From positions 79,436 to 143,435 of the forward strand of contig VCJN01001941.1 in the NCBI GenBank assembly GCA_006384855.1: DNA of 64,000 bases, given 5' to 3'. Every line of letters starts with the position of its first letter. Positions within the stretch are counted from its first letter, which is position 1. Below the pieces are notes generated by a model. The model worked only from the letters and a program-made list of their open reading frames with translations, searched no databases and had not been told where the DNA came from. The DNA comes from Tetraselmis striata. Lineage: Eukaryota; Chlorophyta; Chlorodendrophyceae; Chlorodendrales; Chlorodendraceae. Of this stretch, positions 11,543 to 24,031 are shown piece by piece. The position numbers and the translations under genes are program-made.

Positions 11543-12386
11543 CTACAGGTGGCGACCTAGCCCCGCAGCTAAGCCACTGAACGGTCACATCAGGCAGCTT
11601 TTGCACGGAACCGCAGCCACGTGTCGCACCCGTCCTCCGTGACAGCTGTCCGCCCCCGGGCGCCTTGGCCGCTGGGAGCTTTCATTCCCGCTCCCCCTCG
11701 CAAGGCCCTCAACCAGCTAGACGAACCTGGCGTTTTCTAGCTGCTGCGCTGAGGATTTAAAATCCGCCGGGTGCGCCCCTGCCCGGCCTCGCGATTGGCA
11801 CTGATACACGCTTACTTCTTCTGTGGCCATGCTTAGTCTTAGGCTTACTAAATCGCGCCCTTCACATCCTGTTTAACTCTATAGGCTGACACCCCGATGT
11901 CGAGCCCTTGGCCCTTGGCTGACCGGCGAGCAGCGCTGCTGCAGTGCGATTCTATTTCGTAGATAAGGATTCGTTGGCAAATATGTACCGCCATCCTGAA
12001 GCAAGTGAAATGACTATACCGTGAATGAATACGTGTGAGTATGCTTGAAGAACGGTAGCGCAGCAATTAAAATAGTGTTGTGTCTTCACTTATCGATATG
12101 CTTTGGGACTTTGGGCAGCCGCATCGCTTGGGATGACCTGGTACTTTGGATCCGAAGTTCCATCTCGGACAACATCGACCGAGGTTGTGCCCCAGTCGCA
12201 AGACGCGATAGTAGGCTGCAGGTTCTTTACGTCAGACCGTGCGGGCGACCACGCGCTGGCCAGCAAGTGTTGATGCGCGGTTGGTGATATGTACCGACGC
12301 GGCCCAGCCAGCGGAGATGTACCATACCTGCTCGCTCAGTAGTTGGCCCAAGCTAGCAGTGACTGCGCCCCCAGTAGTGATAACTA
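11543..12386. other. Intergenic, no gene recognised
   Basis: Downstream of the TPR-PH stop codon. Open frames are short and show no domain. It ends at the terminus-like motif of the repeat element starting near 12387. Confidence 0.45.
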
Positions 12387-13640
12387 CACCCCTCCACATC
12401 AGTCCCAGGCCCCTTTCTCGCCGAATCCGAGCTTACGAATAGTAGGGCAGCTGAGTCTAGGGTTTATGACCTGAAGTCCTGGAATATTGCACATTTAGGC
12501 TCAGCCGTTACAACCATAGGGTGTAGGCAACCCCATTGGCCCTAGCAAGTGCCCTACACGAGTGGCACTTGCGCCACACTGAGCGTTTCCAGTTACCCCC
12601 ACAGCAACGGGGGTCGGTGCCCCGCACGTCCCGCCGCGCATGCATAGACCATCGCCTGGTGGGATGGCCATGGGCGGGCGAGATAACATGTCAGCAAAGA
12701 GGCTAGGGTGTTTTTGCTTGGGGTGGGGCCATAGTGGCGTGCGCCCGTGCACGATGTGGCGTGATACCATCGCCACTGCAGTGCCGCCTTGTGGTGCAGC
12801 TCTCAAACTCGCGGTATTGCTCAGTGCGTTGCGAAGAAATGTCAGAAAATTTTCATATAAATACCAATAAAAACTACGCAAGCAGGGCTACATATTCCAC
12901 AGTTACAGTACGGTCGTCTGAGGCAATTTAGGCCCTTTTTCGATTTTTTGGAAATGATATGTCGAAATTTGACGTCAATGTCAGCGTGTGGTCAACACGT
13001 TGGCGTGAAACTTTTCGCCAAGGGGATCTCAAAACCTGATACACGGTGGCGGGACAGTGTGTTGTATGTACTTGTGCACGGACTACTCACACTTGGCACA
13101 TACCCCCCTTGAGCGATGCCCACGGCCGCCATGCCGGACCCCCCCTTTCACAACATTATTTCCACCAGCATCGACGCATTAACGTGCACGCCATTGCCGC
13201 CCCACTGGGCTCACCATGGCGCGCTATTAGCATGCACTGCTAAAGAAAAGCTTTGGGCTACGGCAAGGAGGCCGTGAGAACCCTCTCCCGCCTGCGCGTG
13301 CAACGATCACAGCCGCATTTTGTCCATGATTTTGGCCATAAACTATCGTCATCGATACATAGGGCTTGGTCCAGGTCGTTAATGACCTTTTTTCAATGCC
13401 CTACGTGTACGGTGGATAGTGATCATACGAAGGGTGATGTGGTATGAGTACGGGGGCTGTCCTGTCCCATGCTTATTTGTGCAGCGCACACGAGTGGCGC
13501 AATTTGTGGTGTTGAAGCTCTAGCGCCAGGAGCCCTGCTTTTGCCTGTATCGCGCTATCGCGGCATTCCCCCCAGCCGTACGACCCTGAGTAACACGCAT
13601 GCACGCGTGCACGGCCTCAGTGTAGCCGCACATGGCATGT
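12387..13640 (+). mobile_element. Repeat element related to the TIR element at 22.7 kb (right end not found)
   Basis: Starts with ACACCCCTCCACAT, the same terminus as the element at 22678. Several internal blocks occur in the same order in both: a GGTTTATGACCTGAAGTCCTGGAAT-like block, GGGATGGCCATG, a GCTAGGGTGTTTTTGCTTGG-like block, TTTTCGCCAAGGGG, and CACACTTGGCACATACC. No long open frame. The right boundary is approximate, because no matching inverted terminus was found. Confidence 0.5.
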
Positions 13641-14500
13641 CGATCGAATTCGCAAACCCCACATATGTATACTACGCGTGAATCATTGACTTGTGAGTAA
13701 ACTACGGGACGAATTCGGATGATGGATCGCCTACACCTGCTCGACGAGAGAACTTAACTTGATGAGAGAACGCCGGAGACTCGGAGTGCGTGGGCGGATA
13801 CAGGCAACATAGCACAGCACGCCCCGTAATCGCCACCTGCCAGTACTTGTAAGTACGGGCGCCCACGAAGCGTGATCTGCTGCTCAGTAGCACCATCACG
13901 CTGCCAACGCGACGACGCCTTCTTTGCGCAATATACACTGATAACAAGCGGATATAATCCGTATTTTATTATTAATTGCAATCAAATGCGCCCTAATAAA
14001 GGATCGCCCGCCGCCTATGATCTCCAGGGCATCCGCGCCCCATCCACACATGTCGGATGTTTGCGCGGCCGATTAGTAGCAGCAGCACCGACGCGACTCC
14101 TATAGCAGTATGCTCGCTACATATCAGCACGTCATCACATACCCTGGCCTGTACCTGTAAATCCTGTAATACACCGTCCCTGTACGGCGTTACACGCATG
14201 CCTCCCCGCCCACCACGCCTCCTACCCTACACCGCCTCAGGCAATTCTCAGGCGGTCGCCTTCCGACAGCTACCCGCCCGAAGAGAATCGCAACGATAGA
14301 CACACGATTCAGACAACGTCGGCATAGTCTTCTCGTGGCGACTTCCAAATCCACATCGTCCTCTTCCACCGCCGCAGGACATCGCGCCGCCGACACCACC
14401 TCATCAGCCGGTTGCCGCAACGCGTTCTCGCGCCGCGTCGCTTCGTTCGACCTCCAAGTTCGAACATTCCGCCGGACCGCCACTAGCGCCCGACCGGGGC
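13641..14500. other. Intergenic, no gene recognised
   Basis: Mixed-composition sequence between the repeat element and the possible first exon of the SPFH gene. The long minus-strand frame at 14190-14699 has only the Arg/Ala/Cys-rich composition of a GC shadow. Confidence 0.4.
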
Positions 14501-17500
14501 ATGGCTTCCGCCGTGAAGAGCAGCAGCAATCCGCAGCCCTCGTATGCGGAGAAGACCGTGCCACATCGCCATGGGCACAGCGGGCCGGAGCTGCTCGCCA
14601 GCGTCCCGGACCCCTCGCTGCCAAACTACATCGCGCGTTTCGACGCCAATGATCTCTCGCGATCCTTCGCGCAGGTCGGCATCGCCAGCCTCGAGCCAAG
14701 GTTACGCATCCGCCCGATGATCACGCCGATAGCCTCCCCTTTCGCCATCACTTCCCCCTTACACATTTATTACACATCGCGGATAATGGCGCGTCCGACG
14801 CCTATGCTGGCGCCCTCTCATGCGGTGGCCGCAGCAATTTTCGCTTCACAAATTATATACATTTACATCATGTTCACTATTTATATGAAATAAAACATGT
14901 TCCCTGCTGCGTCATTTGTACCGCGCATGCAGCGGCATCTCATATATTACTCAAATGCGTTTTCATGGTCCTCTCCACTTCAGCAGGATGTGACACTTGC
15001 GACACTGGGTAAGGGGGCCATAGGCAGCTCTGCAAAGGGCTGCAAGGTACAATCCGCATTGACCACATGCGTCTCACAACCCCCCCCCCCCCCCCCCCCC
15101 CCCCCCTTCCTCCCCCTCCTTCTCCTCTCCCAGAACATCATGCCTGGGCGTTGGCACTACGGTGAAGCCCGGCACCGTGGCCATGGCGGTGCGTGACGGC
15201 GAGCTGTACGCCATGCTGCCGGGCATCCACGCCTGGCGCACACACGCGCTGCAGCCCAAGCCGTACAAGACGCTCGGCAATGCCATCTGCTTCACAGAGA
15301 CCGAGCTGGCCGGCAACGGCACCAACGGGCGGCAGGACTTCGAGGGGGGCATCGTCCTCACGCTGGGCCCCAATGAGATCGGCTTTGCCTACAACGTGCC
15401 CGGCGAAGGCGGCGCCTCCAGCGACTGGGGCTCCGGCGTGCGCCTCATCCCGCCCGGCTCCTGGATCCTGCGCTCCCCCATCATTGTTGCGCGCAGCAAC
15501 TTTGAGGTCACCACCGCGGGGCAGACCAAGCCGGGCGGGGTAACGTCCTACATCCAGGAGGTGCAGGTGGGGCTGATGGACATCGCCAAGCCGCGCCTGG
15601 TCTACGTGCCGTACAACCATACTGCGATGTTCATTGACGGCAACGACTCCGTCATTGCGGACCAGGGCTTCCACTGGGCCAGCCCGGGCATCGAGATCTG
15701 CGGCCCCTGGGCACAGCACGAGCTGCAGTTCACGTACCTCGTCAACGCGCGCACGCTGGACAACATGCAGATCACCATCGAGATGGAGTGCTGGACGCAG
15801 ATGGTCAACCCGGAGCGGTGAGCTGCATGACACCCCCCCCTCTCCCCCCCTGGGGGGAATTACCCTCTTTGCTAGCCGCAGCCACAACCATGCCATGACC
15901 CCGCTCTGGCCTGGCTTTATATTTCTGTTTTTCAACCCCCTCCCCCCCCCCCCCCCCCCTGGCGAGAACTATCTTTATCTCGAAATATATTTGAATACGA
16001 GACAAATCCTGCTCGGATCTTCTGACTCAATGTTGCAAAGCGTTTTTGTGAACCCAATGAAGCGGTATCGCAACCACAGCGGCCAATCCTCACACACACA
16101 CACACACACACACACACGCTAAGCACCATGTGTGCCTCCTCTTGCGATGGCCCCAGGTATGTGAACGTCGCCGGCAAGGACCGGGACCCGGAGCTCTTTG
16201 TGAAGGACAAGCTGACGGCCAAGGCGAAGCAGCACGTGGCGCAGATCAACGCGCTGCAGGTTCGGTCGGCCGAGGAGAGCAATCCGGGCAGCGCCGCCGC
16301 CGCCGCCTTGGGCGCGGAGGCGGTGGGGATGCCGGTGGCAGCGGCGGGGGCGGCGGCGGCGGGCGGCCTGGCCTCCTTTGACGGCTTCACGGCCGAGGTG
16401 GACGGCGACGAGATCATGGTGACGGCGCCGGACGCCGAGGCGCTGTCTGAGACGGAGGTGTTCAGCCGCATCCAGTCCCTGCTGCACGACGTGCGTGGCT
16501 TTGTGGACGGCCGCTCCGCGACAGTGGCCAGCCTGGCGTCGCAGGTGCAGGACGCCATCCTGCACGCGGGGCTCAGCCTCAAGTCTCTGGCCGCGCTGTC
16601 GGTCAACCTGCCGCAGGAGATCACCTCGCAGATCCAGCAGGCCAACGAGGAGCAGATCATCGCGCAGACGGAGCAGGCCACCAACCACGCCAAGGCGCAG
16701 AAGCACATCGCCGCCAAGTGAGTATGCGCGTGAAGTATGCGTTGTCCTGCAGGGAGGGAGGGGGGGGGGAGGCCAGTGCGCTGCGTTGCATGATGTATGG
16801 GCTCAGGGACACTTTTGCATGACTCCATTTGCAGCTGGCGGAACTGCACGCTAGACCCCAATAAGCCCCTTTAAACGGGTTCTAAATTGAGGTTATAATC
16901 TCCGCCACATCAACGTGACGGTGGCAAAGCTCAGGTTCACGTATTGCAGTGCAATGGATAGGCGCCTCAAGGTGCCAACTCGGGGGGGGGGACACGCGTC
17001 CATTGGTATCACGATGGGCAGGTTGCCTGATCATCACATCTGTACGTGTCAGACTATATTACGGATTTTCCCCGGTGAGCTTGTAACTTACATTGGCGTA
17101 CGGACGGTGAGTGGTCCAGCCAATCTCCGCCGAGGTTGGGGTGGTTACGTAGCCCCGAAAGTTCCGTGAGATCTGAGGGTAGCTTATCTTCGTTGAATTA
17201 AGACGATTTATTGAATTGAACAACTAAAGATCAGAGTGCATAAGCACTACCCCGGAGGGGCTGTGCTTTGCCGAGTGCATTGGGATCGGAGCGAGGGCTG
17301 ACTGGGGTGCTGCGCTGTGGCTGGGTGGGTAACGCCGCCCGCCAGGTACGCCGAGATCCGCAAGAAGAAGGCGGACCGCGACGAGGAGACGAAGGACGCG
17401 GAGAACCAGATCACGCTGCAGCGCACCAAGGCGCGCCTGGCAGAGGCGGAGGAGTTTGCCAAGCGGCAGGCCAAGCGCGCGGAGCAGAAGGTGGAGCAGG

Positions 17501-17943
17501 CGCTGGAGCTGCAGGCGCTGGAGCACAAGATGGTGCGCGAGGAGGCGCGCATCGAGAACGAGCTGCGGCTGCTGGTCAAGGAGGCGAGCCTGATCGCCAA
17601 GCAGGAGGAGATCGAGACGCAGCGGCTGCGGCTGGCGCGCAAGGTGCAGGAGCGCGAGAACCTGGAGGCGGACGTCGCGGCGTACAAGGTCACCACGGAG
17701 GCGCGCGCGGCGCGCGAGCGCGTGAACCAGCAGACGCTGGTGGAGGCCGTGATGCGGGGGCTGGGCCAGCCGCTAGGGGGCTCCAAGGTCGTGACCATCA
17801 ACAACGGCGGCGGCGGCGGCGGCGGTAACGGGCAGGGCGAGGGTAGCGGCGGCATGGGGATGCTTCCCCAGATAATCGCCATGAAGGAGATCCTGGGGCA
17901 TTCGGAGACGATGTGCGCGGGTGTCCACAAGCGCTCGAGCTGA
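14501..17943 (+). CDS. SPFH / band 7 (stomatin-prohibitin-flotillin) domain protein with long coiled coil
   Basis: Three exons are certain: 15134-15817, 16157-16717 and 17346-17943, joining in phase to about 614 residues. The first ~225 residues form an SPFH-like domain: GTVAMAVRDGELYAMLPGIH near the start, then GPNEIGFAYNVPG, PPGSWILRSPIIVARSNF and MQITIEMECWTQM. The next exon begins YVNVAGKDRDPELFVKD, continues into helix, and has an Ala/Gly-rich insert. The last exon is almost all Glu/Lys/Arg/Ala heptads, a long coiled coil of about 140 residues, followed by a poly-Gly stretch and a short tail. SPFH proteins oligomerise on membranes and the coiled coil drives assembly. The start is unresolved. 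An ATG exon at 14501-14674 and a small one at 14987-15046 look coding, but their phase does not match 15134. No signal peptide could be judged. Confidence 0.65.
15080..15106 (+). repeat. C homopolymer serving as polypyrimidine tract
   Basis: A run of about 27 C followed by pyrimidine-rich sequence up to the CAG acceptor at 15131-15133 of the SPFH gene. Confidence 0.9.
16089..16118 (+). repeat. (CA)n microsatellite
   Basis: About 14 CA units in an SPFH intron, shortly upstream of the acceptor at 16155-16156. Confidence 0.9.
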
Positions 17944-18709
17944 TCGCAGCCCGCCGGTCCCGCCGGAGCTGCGACTGCTGCCATGCGCCAGCTGTAGAGA
18001 CCCAGGCGGCCGCCCAATGAGCAATCCAGTGCAAGTACAACTCACAACGCAAAAGCAAACTCTGAAATGCCAACCGCGTGACATACTGATACATATTTGA
18101 ACGCCATGAAGCAAGTATAACAGCGATTGAAATTGAGATTGATATTCGTTACAACTTTGTTCATGCCAGCGATCAACTACACGGGCCAACCGTTTTGTCG
18201 TCCGGCCGCATCGATTGCGCACATGTTCCCGCACGGGGTCGGGCAAAGCCCATAGCATGCAGCCCTCTGAAGGCCAACGACAGCTGTTTGCAATTTGAAA
18301 TTTCTTACAACTTGGTTCCTGCTCAGTCTTTCATGCTAAACAGGCAAGCTGTCTTACGGCCCGGTTGCAAAAACCCGCAGAAGGTTCATTGATGAAAGCG
18401 CGTAGCGCGAGACCCTCTGTATGCCAGTATGAAACGCCACGGCATGCTTCGAGTAAATCACGTATCGCCGTGGGAGCCAGTGGACAATCCACGGCATCAG
18501 CGGCGCTGTAATTCAGGGACACTCTCGACTTTGTCGTATTTCTCGTCTTCCTGCTCGCATCCGGGGTGGCACTGCGGGTGTGAACAGTGCGGCAGGCGCA
18601 GCGGGCGCTGATGAATGGCGTTCCGCAGCAGGGGACCTCGTCACACGGCCGGAGTGCGTGAGGGAGCACGGCGCCGTCACGGAAGTAATGGCGAGTCGGC
18701 GCTGTCTAC
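17944..18709. other. Intergenic between convergent genes, no gene recognised
   Basis: Holds the 3' flanks of the SPFH gene (plus) and the rhomboid gene (minus). No domain was seen in either strand. Confidence 0.45.
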
Positions 18710-20500
18710 CTACAGGGTCGCGTGGTACCGCAGCTCGTGGCAGCCCATGCCGAACAGGATGACCGTGGTGGACATCGGCGAGCACATCAAAAGAGCGCCC
18801 GTGACCGCGCCCGCAAGGTGTGCTGAGTGGCCGATGCGCATGCCCCTGTGCAGTGCGCCCGTGCCTCCGCGGACTGCATCCGGCAGCACAAACAAAAAGC
18901 AGCGCTTCTCAGCGCATTGTTGCCAGATGCGAGACAAGCATGTTTCCTGCAGCACAGTGTGTATTTGCACCCGCATGCGCACATATGGCGATACCAGTCA
19001 TGGCTCTAGCGTTTCCGTACCCATGGCCGCCTGGTGCTTCAGGTCCCACATCAGACTGGCAAGAACGAAGGGCGTCAACACCGCTAGCTGCAGCATCTTT
19101 GCCAAGTCCCAAGACATCTGGAAAGGCAGCAGACATCGCACGTTGTGAGATCCCCATCATCGGCAACGTCGATGCGTTCTCTGGGGCTATGGTGCCATCG
19201 TTGCCGTGGACGCAGCGCTGTGCTCGCCGCTTTGTCACGGAGTCATCCTCATCGCAAGTCGGCCTTGATTTATCTTCAAGCAGGTGCTGATGACGAAGAA
19301 CCCCGACACCACACCGGAGGCACCACCGCTGGCACCAGGCTGCACCCTGGAGGAGTCACCAAGGGGCAAGAAGCCGCACGCGCCCGCAGGCCCAGCCAGG
19401 CACAGACATCAGCAGCGAGCGGTGTCTGAGCATATCGATAGAGATCTTCCGCAAAAAGGCATCGTTACTGCATTCATTTTTGGGCTATTTAGATGATTCT
19501 GGTTGCAATACTACATTCTTGGCTACAGTAAATCCTGACTACATTCCTAACTACAGATCCTTGCTACTGCAGAGTTGATGACTAAATACATGAACGTGCT
19601 AGAAGATTAAGACTAATCCGCTCTACACAGATGTATTCGATTTCAGCACATGCGCGCATGTAATCATCAACAATATCCGGTGAGTGGAAATATTACCAAA
19701 GCCACTCTCTTGGAGCCACATTCTAGCAGTCGATATAGCGACTATATGGTCCACGGTAGTATCGCTCCGAGGCGTACTGCCACCAGAGTATCACTCTCGC
19801 CAAAGTTTGGTTACATACTTACATGGAATAAGGAAATCAATGTGCGTAGTTTAATATCAGCAGATACTGCCATGGAAATGAATTAAGCAATAAATCCATC
19901 GCCAACTACAGACTATGTCTCTGACAGTGTGCGCTTCAATGGGACAAATATCATCGATGCTCAAGCCAACAGCAGCCAATTGGTACCACACGCACCCTGT
20001 ATACTCAACCCTCATCCAAGCGAGATATTGGCTACGCGTGTCAAGTTGTCGACAATCTCACATGCCAGTGCTCACGATACTGGATGACACCAGCCCAATT
20101 CATATCGGCATATTTAGAGTCGCGTATGTTGCCCTGAAAAAACAATGATAGATGTGTACCTACCTGGATTTTGCTAGTACAATATTCTAGTTATATGCGG
20201 GCCTACCTTCTCGGCCATGAGGCGGACACCGTGGATGAGCACGGAGTCCACTGCGGAGATGCCGACGTCGAGCCGAGACGGCGCCAACACCAACGACACA
20301 TACGCCTCCTTCGTGTTGTCCACCACCGCCCACTCCGCTGCGCGCCGCTCCGCATCCCCGACCCACAGGCCCCACGTCTGGAGCCCCGCCCTCGCGTAGC
20401 TTCTTAGCATGGGCCACAAGCCTAGCAAAGGCGACGAGCCGGTTGAACCGGCGCCCGGGCAGGGGACCTTGGAGGTGCATTGCAAGGCGACCTCCGACAT
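18710..20500 (-). CDS. PARL-like rhomboid intramembrane serine protease (model incomplete)
   Basis: The last two exons are clear: 19117-19021 and 18873-18710, in phase. Upstream, around 19283-19400, is a segment with the catalytic motif GASG (Ser codon at 19328-19330) inside PGASGGASGVVSGFF, followed by CLKINQGRLAM, which parallels CTKIPEGRLAI in animal PARL. Exon 19117 gives a hydrophobic stretch ending SLMWDLKH. The last exon carries IGHSAHLAGAVTGALL, whose AHLAG histidine would complete the Ser-His dyad. It ends with GMGCHELRYH (PARL: YGHELIW). A likely first exon at 20500-20207 (98 residues from an ATG) has no membrane helix. Segments for the first three helices were not found, and the donor after the GASG exon is uncertain. 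PARL acts in the mitochondrial inner membrane; localisation here is inferred. Confidence 0.6.
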
Positions 20501-21246
20501 GGTGCGGACCGCCGCAGGCCTCGACGCTGGGGTTTCGTATTCGCCCACAAAGCAGCGGGGATACTCGGTGCGCGTGCGTGCGGCCTCGCCGCCCCGTTCT
20601 GCTTGAGTTGTTGGGACGGCACACGCAAAACCCTTAAATCCTAAACCAGTACTGGTACCTGTATGTAGGCGAGCGAAGCATATCAGCTACAGGTACTGAG
20701 TAGGGAGCGTTAGCAGCGTAGATATACAAACGCATACAGGGTGTATACATATAAAACAAAATGTAAGAATTGTATAGCGACCAATAACATATAGCGACCT
20801 AGTGACTTTACATGATGAATATCCTGTTTCCCGTAGTATAACCGTAGGTATACCTACTATAATAGGCTAGACCTTGTTTGTAAGTGTTCCCGGGTCGATC
20901 CGACCATCTGACCCGGGAATTTGGTCTGACTGTTGCGCTCCGTAGTGGAGCGACTAATAGTCGCTATGTAATATCCTTACAGGTATCTCGGTGGCTCGAG
21001 ACCGGCCGGGGCGTGAGAGCTTAGTCGTCGCTGCATATATTTCGTACCGGTACTGTCTCATCTCGTAATAAAGACGCAGTGATTCAGTATCGGGGTACGA
21101 CGTCGCGACTTTATTGAACGAGGACATTATTATGAAAAATGGGCCGACGCGCGGTTAGGTTAGCTGGTCCCAGCCCGCCTAGGCCGTCTGTGCGGGTCAG
21201 GAGCCATGTTCCCGAAATAACGGCAATTCTGTACAATCATGTGTCG
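20501..21246. other. Intergenic with hairpin-forming palindromes
   Basis: No gene seen. At 20887-20919 a 10-base inverted repeat TTCCCGGGTC/GACCCGGGAA flanks a 13-base loop. It is followed by CGCTCC/GGAGCG (20936-20952) and the palindrome AGCGACTA-A-TAGTCGCT (20949-20965). Confidence 0.5.
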
Positions 21247-21541
21247 TTGTCTGGCCGCTTGGTAGAGCGGTGGTCTCCTACCCAAGAGGTCCCCGGATCG
21301 ATTCCCGGCTTTGGCATTTCAGTGCAATATCGACTGGGCCCGTGTCCCGGGTTTACCCGGTTTACGCACCATTAGCCCTTCGGGGATCGAACGAGGCAAA
21401 GGTCTAATTTATGGCTATGTCAGACCTATTACTGCAGTTGTCGAACTAGGTCTAGTGTTGGGGGCAGCTTCGGCCGATGACCTAGGGCGAGCTTTTCTTT
21501 TCTTTAACTGGCGAAGCAGTCGTGATAAGCATATCATTATT
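21247..21541 (+). mobile_element. tRNA-derived SINE, copy 2
   Basis: The head reads GGCCGCTTGGTAGAGCGGTGG with a B-box-like GGATCGATTCCC. The body is shared with copies 1 and 3, including TTCGGCCGATGA near 21471. This copy is the closest to a tRNA in the A-box. Confidence 0.8.
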
Positions 21542-22265
21542 TCGGCCACGTTGATAGCGCTCGAAACCTAGGAAGAATGCGAGTGTTGTCGGAGTTGTGC
21601 GCATGCGGTGATTTCCACAGCTCAAATTCTGAGCACAAAAGGCACTGGTGTGCTCAACAGTTGGCGGCAATGGTGTATATGTGCCGCTGCTGCTGGTGTG
21701 AATAACTTAAGGCGGCCAGAAACAAATCCACCGCTAAGAATGGCACTAGGAGATCAACACAAGCCGCTTATTTTTAAACACATGCAATACTAACAGTTAT
21801 TGATTCTGCCCGTTACATGTCATCCAACCACAATGTTGTTACACGGGTCACAAAATAAAGGCACCCCTGTCTGGCAATGAATCCCAGAATATAACAAGGC
21901 GTGGCTTTTTGCGAGCCAGCAGTAGGTTGCGCGCCATACAACGTAATCCTTAAAAGCAGTTTAGTATTCCCTATTATTAAAGTGTTTATTAACCTTGTCG
22001 ATTCGCCAAGTTGTCGTCGTACCAATTCTCCAGCTATGGTGCTGGTCGGATACGATCTTCCATGCACCCTTGGACTACCGTCAATTATCGCACTACCGGG
22101 GGCAAGCAGGTGGGGTGGAGGGCGCGCCGCGCGCGCGGGGGTGCAAAGTAGTGTGCTGACAACATGGTTAAGCCTCCCTGTGAGTGCCCTAGCATGTAGC
22201 GCTTGCCGAAGTAGCTTGCAATGTAGCCAAATCATGGGCGGCGCGGTTTTGTTTTTAGTATAGTA

Positions 22266-22300
<35 letters not shown>

Positions 22301-22677
22301 ATATATATATTCATATATTTATATTCATATTTATTTATATGTATATGACGGGGTAATCTTTATATCGTCAGCGATATGATTCGCCGCCCAAGTGAGAAAG
22401 GCCGTCGACGGCCGATGCTTTGGCTGTGCGTATTTGTTGTTGCGCTATTTGTGATTCGGTGGTGCCATCAATCCTCCTATGGGCCATTAGCCTATCGGCG
22501 CGACCAGGTCAGAGCGGAGCGTTGCTTGCCCGCGCCGGCTTGCCGCCATGCTCATCCTTGAGCGCGAGAAGCATATATGTTAACATCCCACGTAAGGGAC
22601 GGGGGCGGGTCCTCTGTGCGTGTGAGTACTCATCCGCCGGCGGGGCGGGTTGCCGACCTATAATGAATCGAATATAA
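21542..22677. other. Intergenic, no gene recognised; contains an AT microsatellite
   Basis: AT-rich (TA)n and related simple sequence occupies about 22261-22345. No coding signal elsewhere. Confidence 0.5.
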
Positions 22678-24031
22678 ATACACCCCTCCACATAAGTTTG
22701 GGGTCCCTTTCGGCAGTCTCAATACTACTGAAGTATAGGGTACCTGAACGTAGGGTATATGAGACGAAACCCTGGAATCTCAGAGGGTTTTATAAGACCT
22801 GCATGACGAGTGGCTCAAACCGAAGCTTAAAGGCCTTTGACTAGGGTGTCACGCTGCACTTGGTGCGTGGATGGGCGTCGCCTGCAACTGCACCAAAACC
22901 AGGGTCGGTATCACGCACACTCCGGCACGCGTGAATAGACAACCAAACGGAGGGATGGCCATGAACGCGTGAGGAAACACATTGGCGAGGGGCTCGGGTG
23001 CCTTTGGTTGGGGTGCAGCCGTGTGGGCGGCGGCTAATACATGTCGCGTTGCGATACTGGCATGGCAGAAGTGTCGGCCACGAGCAACACCCCCTTGGCT
23101 TTGAAACGCTATAACTTCTCAGGGTTTGCTCCAATTTTTTTTCAAAATACCACGCAATTGCTCGTTCAAATCTGCGTCAAAACCAATCTTCCAAAATCAA
23201 AAATTCTGGGGCCCCGGAAAAATCCCTAAAGATGATCATCCAAGTTGCCCCTCACTGTCTCATGAATCAACCCACCCATGTCGGGCGTGTGGGTTTGCGC
23301 CAAGGGCGTGTCTAATCCCCATACTCGGCTGTGCGAGAGCGGTATGTGTGTGGATGACCACAGACCACCAACACTTGGCATATGCCGCCTCCTAGCCATA
23401 CACACATCTACCAGCCAAAATGATGCCATTTTCTACCGCATTTTTCAAGGAATTTTATATTAATTAAAGTCCACGCCCCTACCGCTCCACCCCGCCCACG
23501 AAACGGTGCAACTGGCATTCCACCACGACCCCCCATAGTAGAGCATCGCCCTACGCCAAGCGGGCCATCGAGCGCCTCTCCTACGTGCGTTCGCCACAGA
23601 AACAGTAGCATTTTCACCCCAAAACTGCTGCTCCCCACAGAGGCTAACTTGTCGTTGAGGTGTCACGTCGTGCCTATAGCGATATGCTTTCGGTGGCCTA
23701 CACGCACGATGTGTGCAACTTATGCCAAGGGCCGTATTCACCGAGTTTGGTGCGACAAGTGCCGCTATTTCCATAGATTTGGACGGTTGGCGCAACCCAC
23801 AATTTTCTAGCGCCAACGCATCATGCACTGATTTCGTCGCGTTTTTTAAAGTGCGCCCACAAAGGGTCGTGTTGTCGCGCGGGTGGGTATAAAGCGCACC
23901 GTAGGCGTTTGCCCAAACTATTCCCACTGTAATTAGCATGTATGCACATGCAGCCGGCGTTATCCTCGCCCATGCAAGCGCTTTGATATCGAAAATGCAA
24001 AACCCGGAATTATGTGGAGGGGTGTATATTG
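22678..24031. mobile_element. Non-autonomous element with terminal inverted repeats
   Basis: Begins with ACACCCCTCCACATAA and ends with its exact reverse complement at 24016-24031, giving about 1.35 kb with 16-base perfect inverted ends that degrade inward. No transposase frame is present. Internal blocks match the element at 12387 in order. Flanking AATAT/ATATT sequences are similar, but a target-site duplication could not be settled. Confidence 0.6.

Noticed and set aside
14190-14699. 169-residue minus-strand frame opposite the possible first SPFH exon
   Set aside because: Arg/Ala/Cys-rich composition typical of the antisense of GC-rich coding sequence; no motif or splice signals.
15134-17943. 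Major vault protein as an alternative identity for the SPFH gene
   Set aside because: The coiled-coil cap is similar in style, but the N-terminal vault repeats are absent and the first domain fits SPFH/band 7 better.
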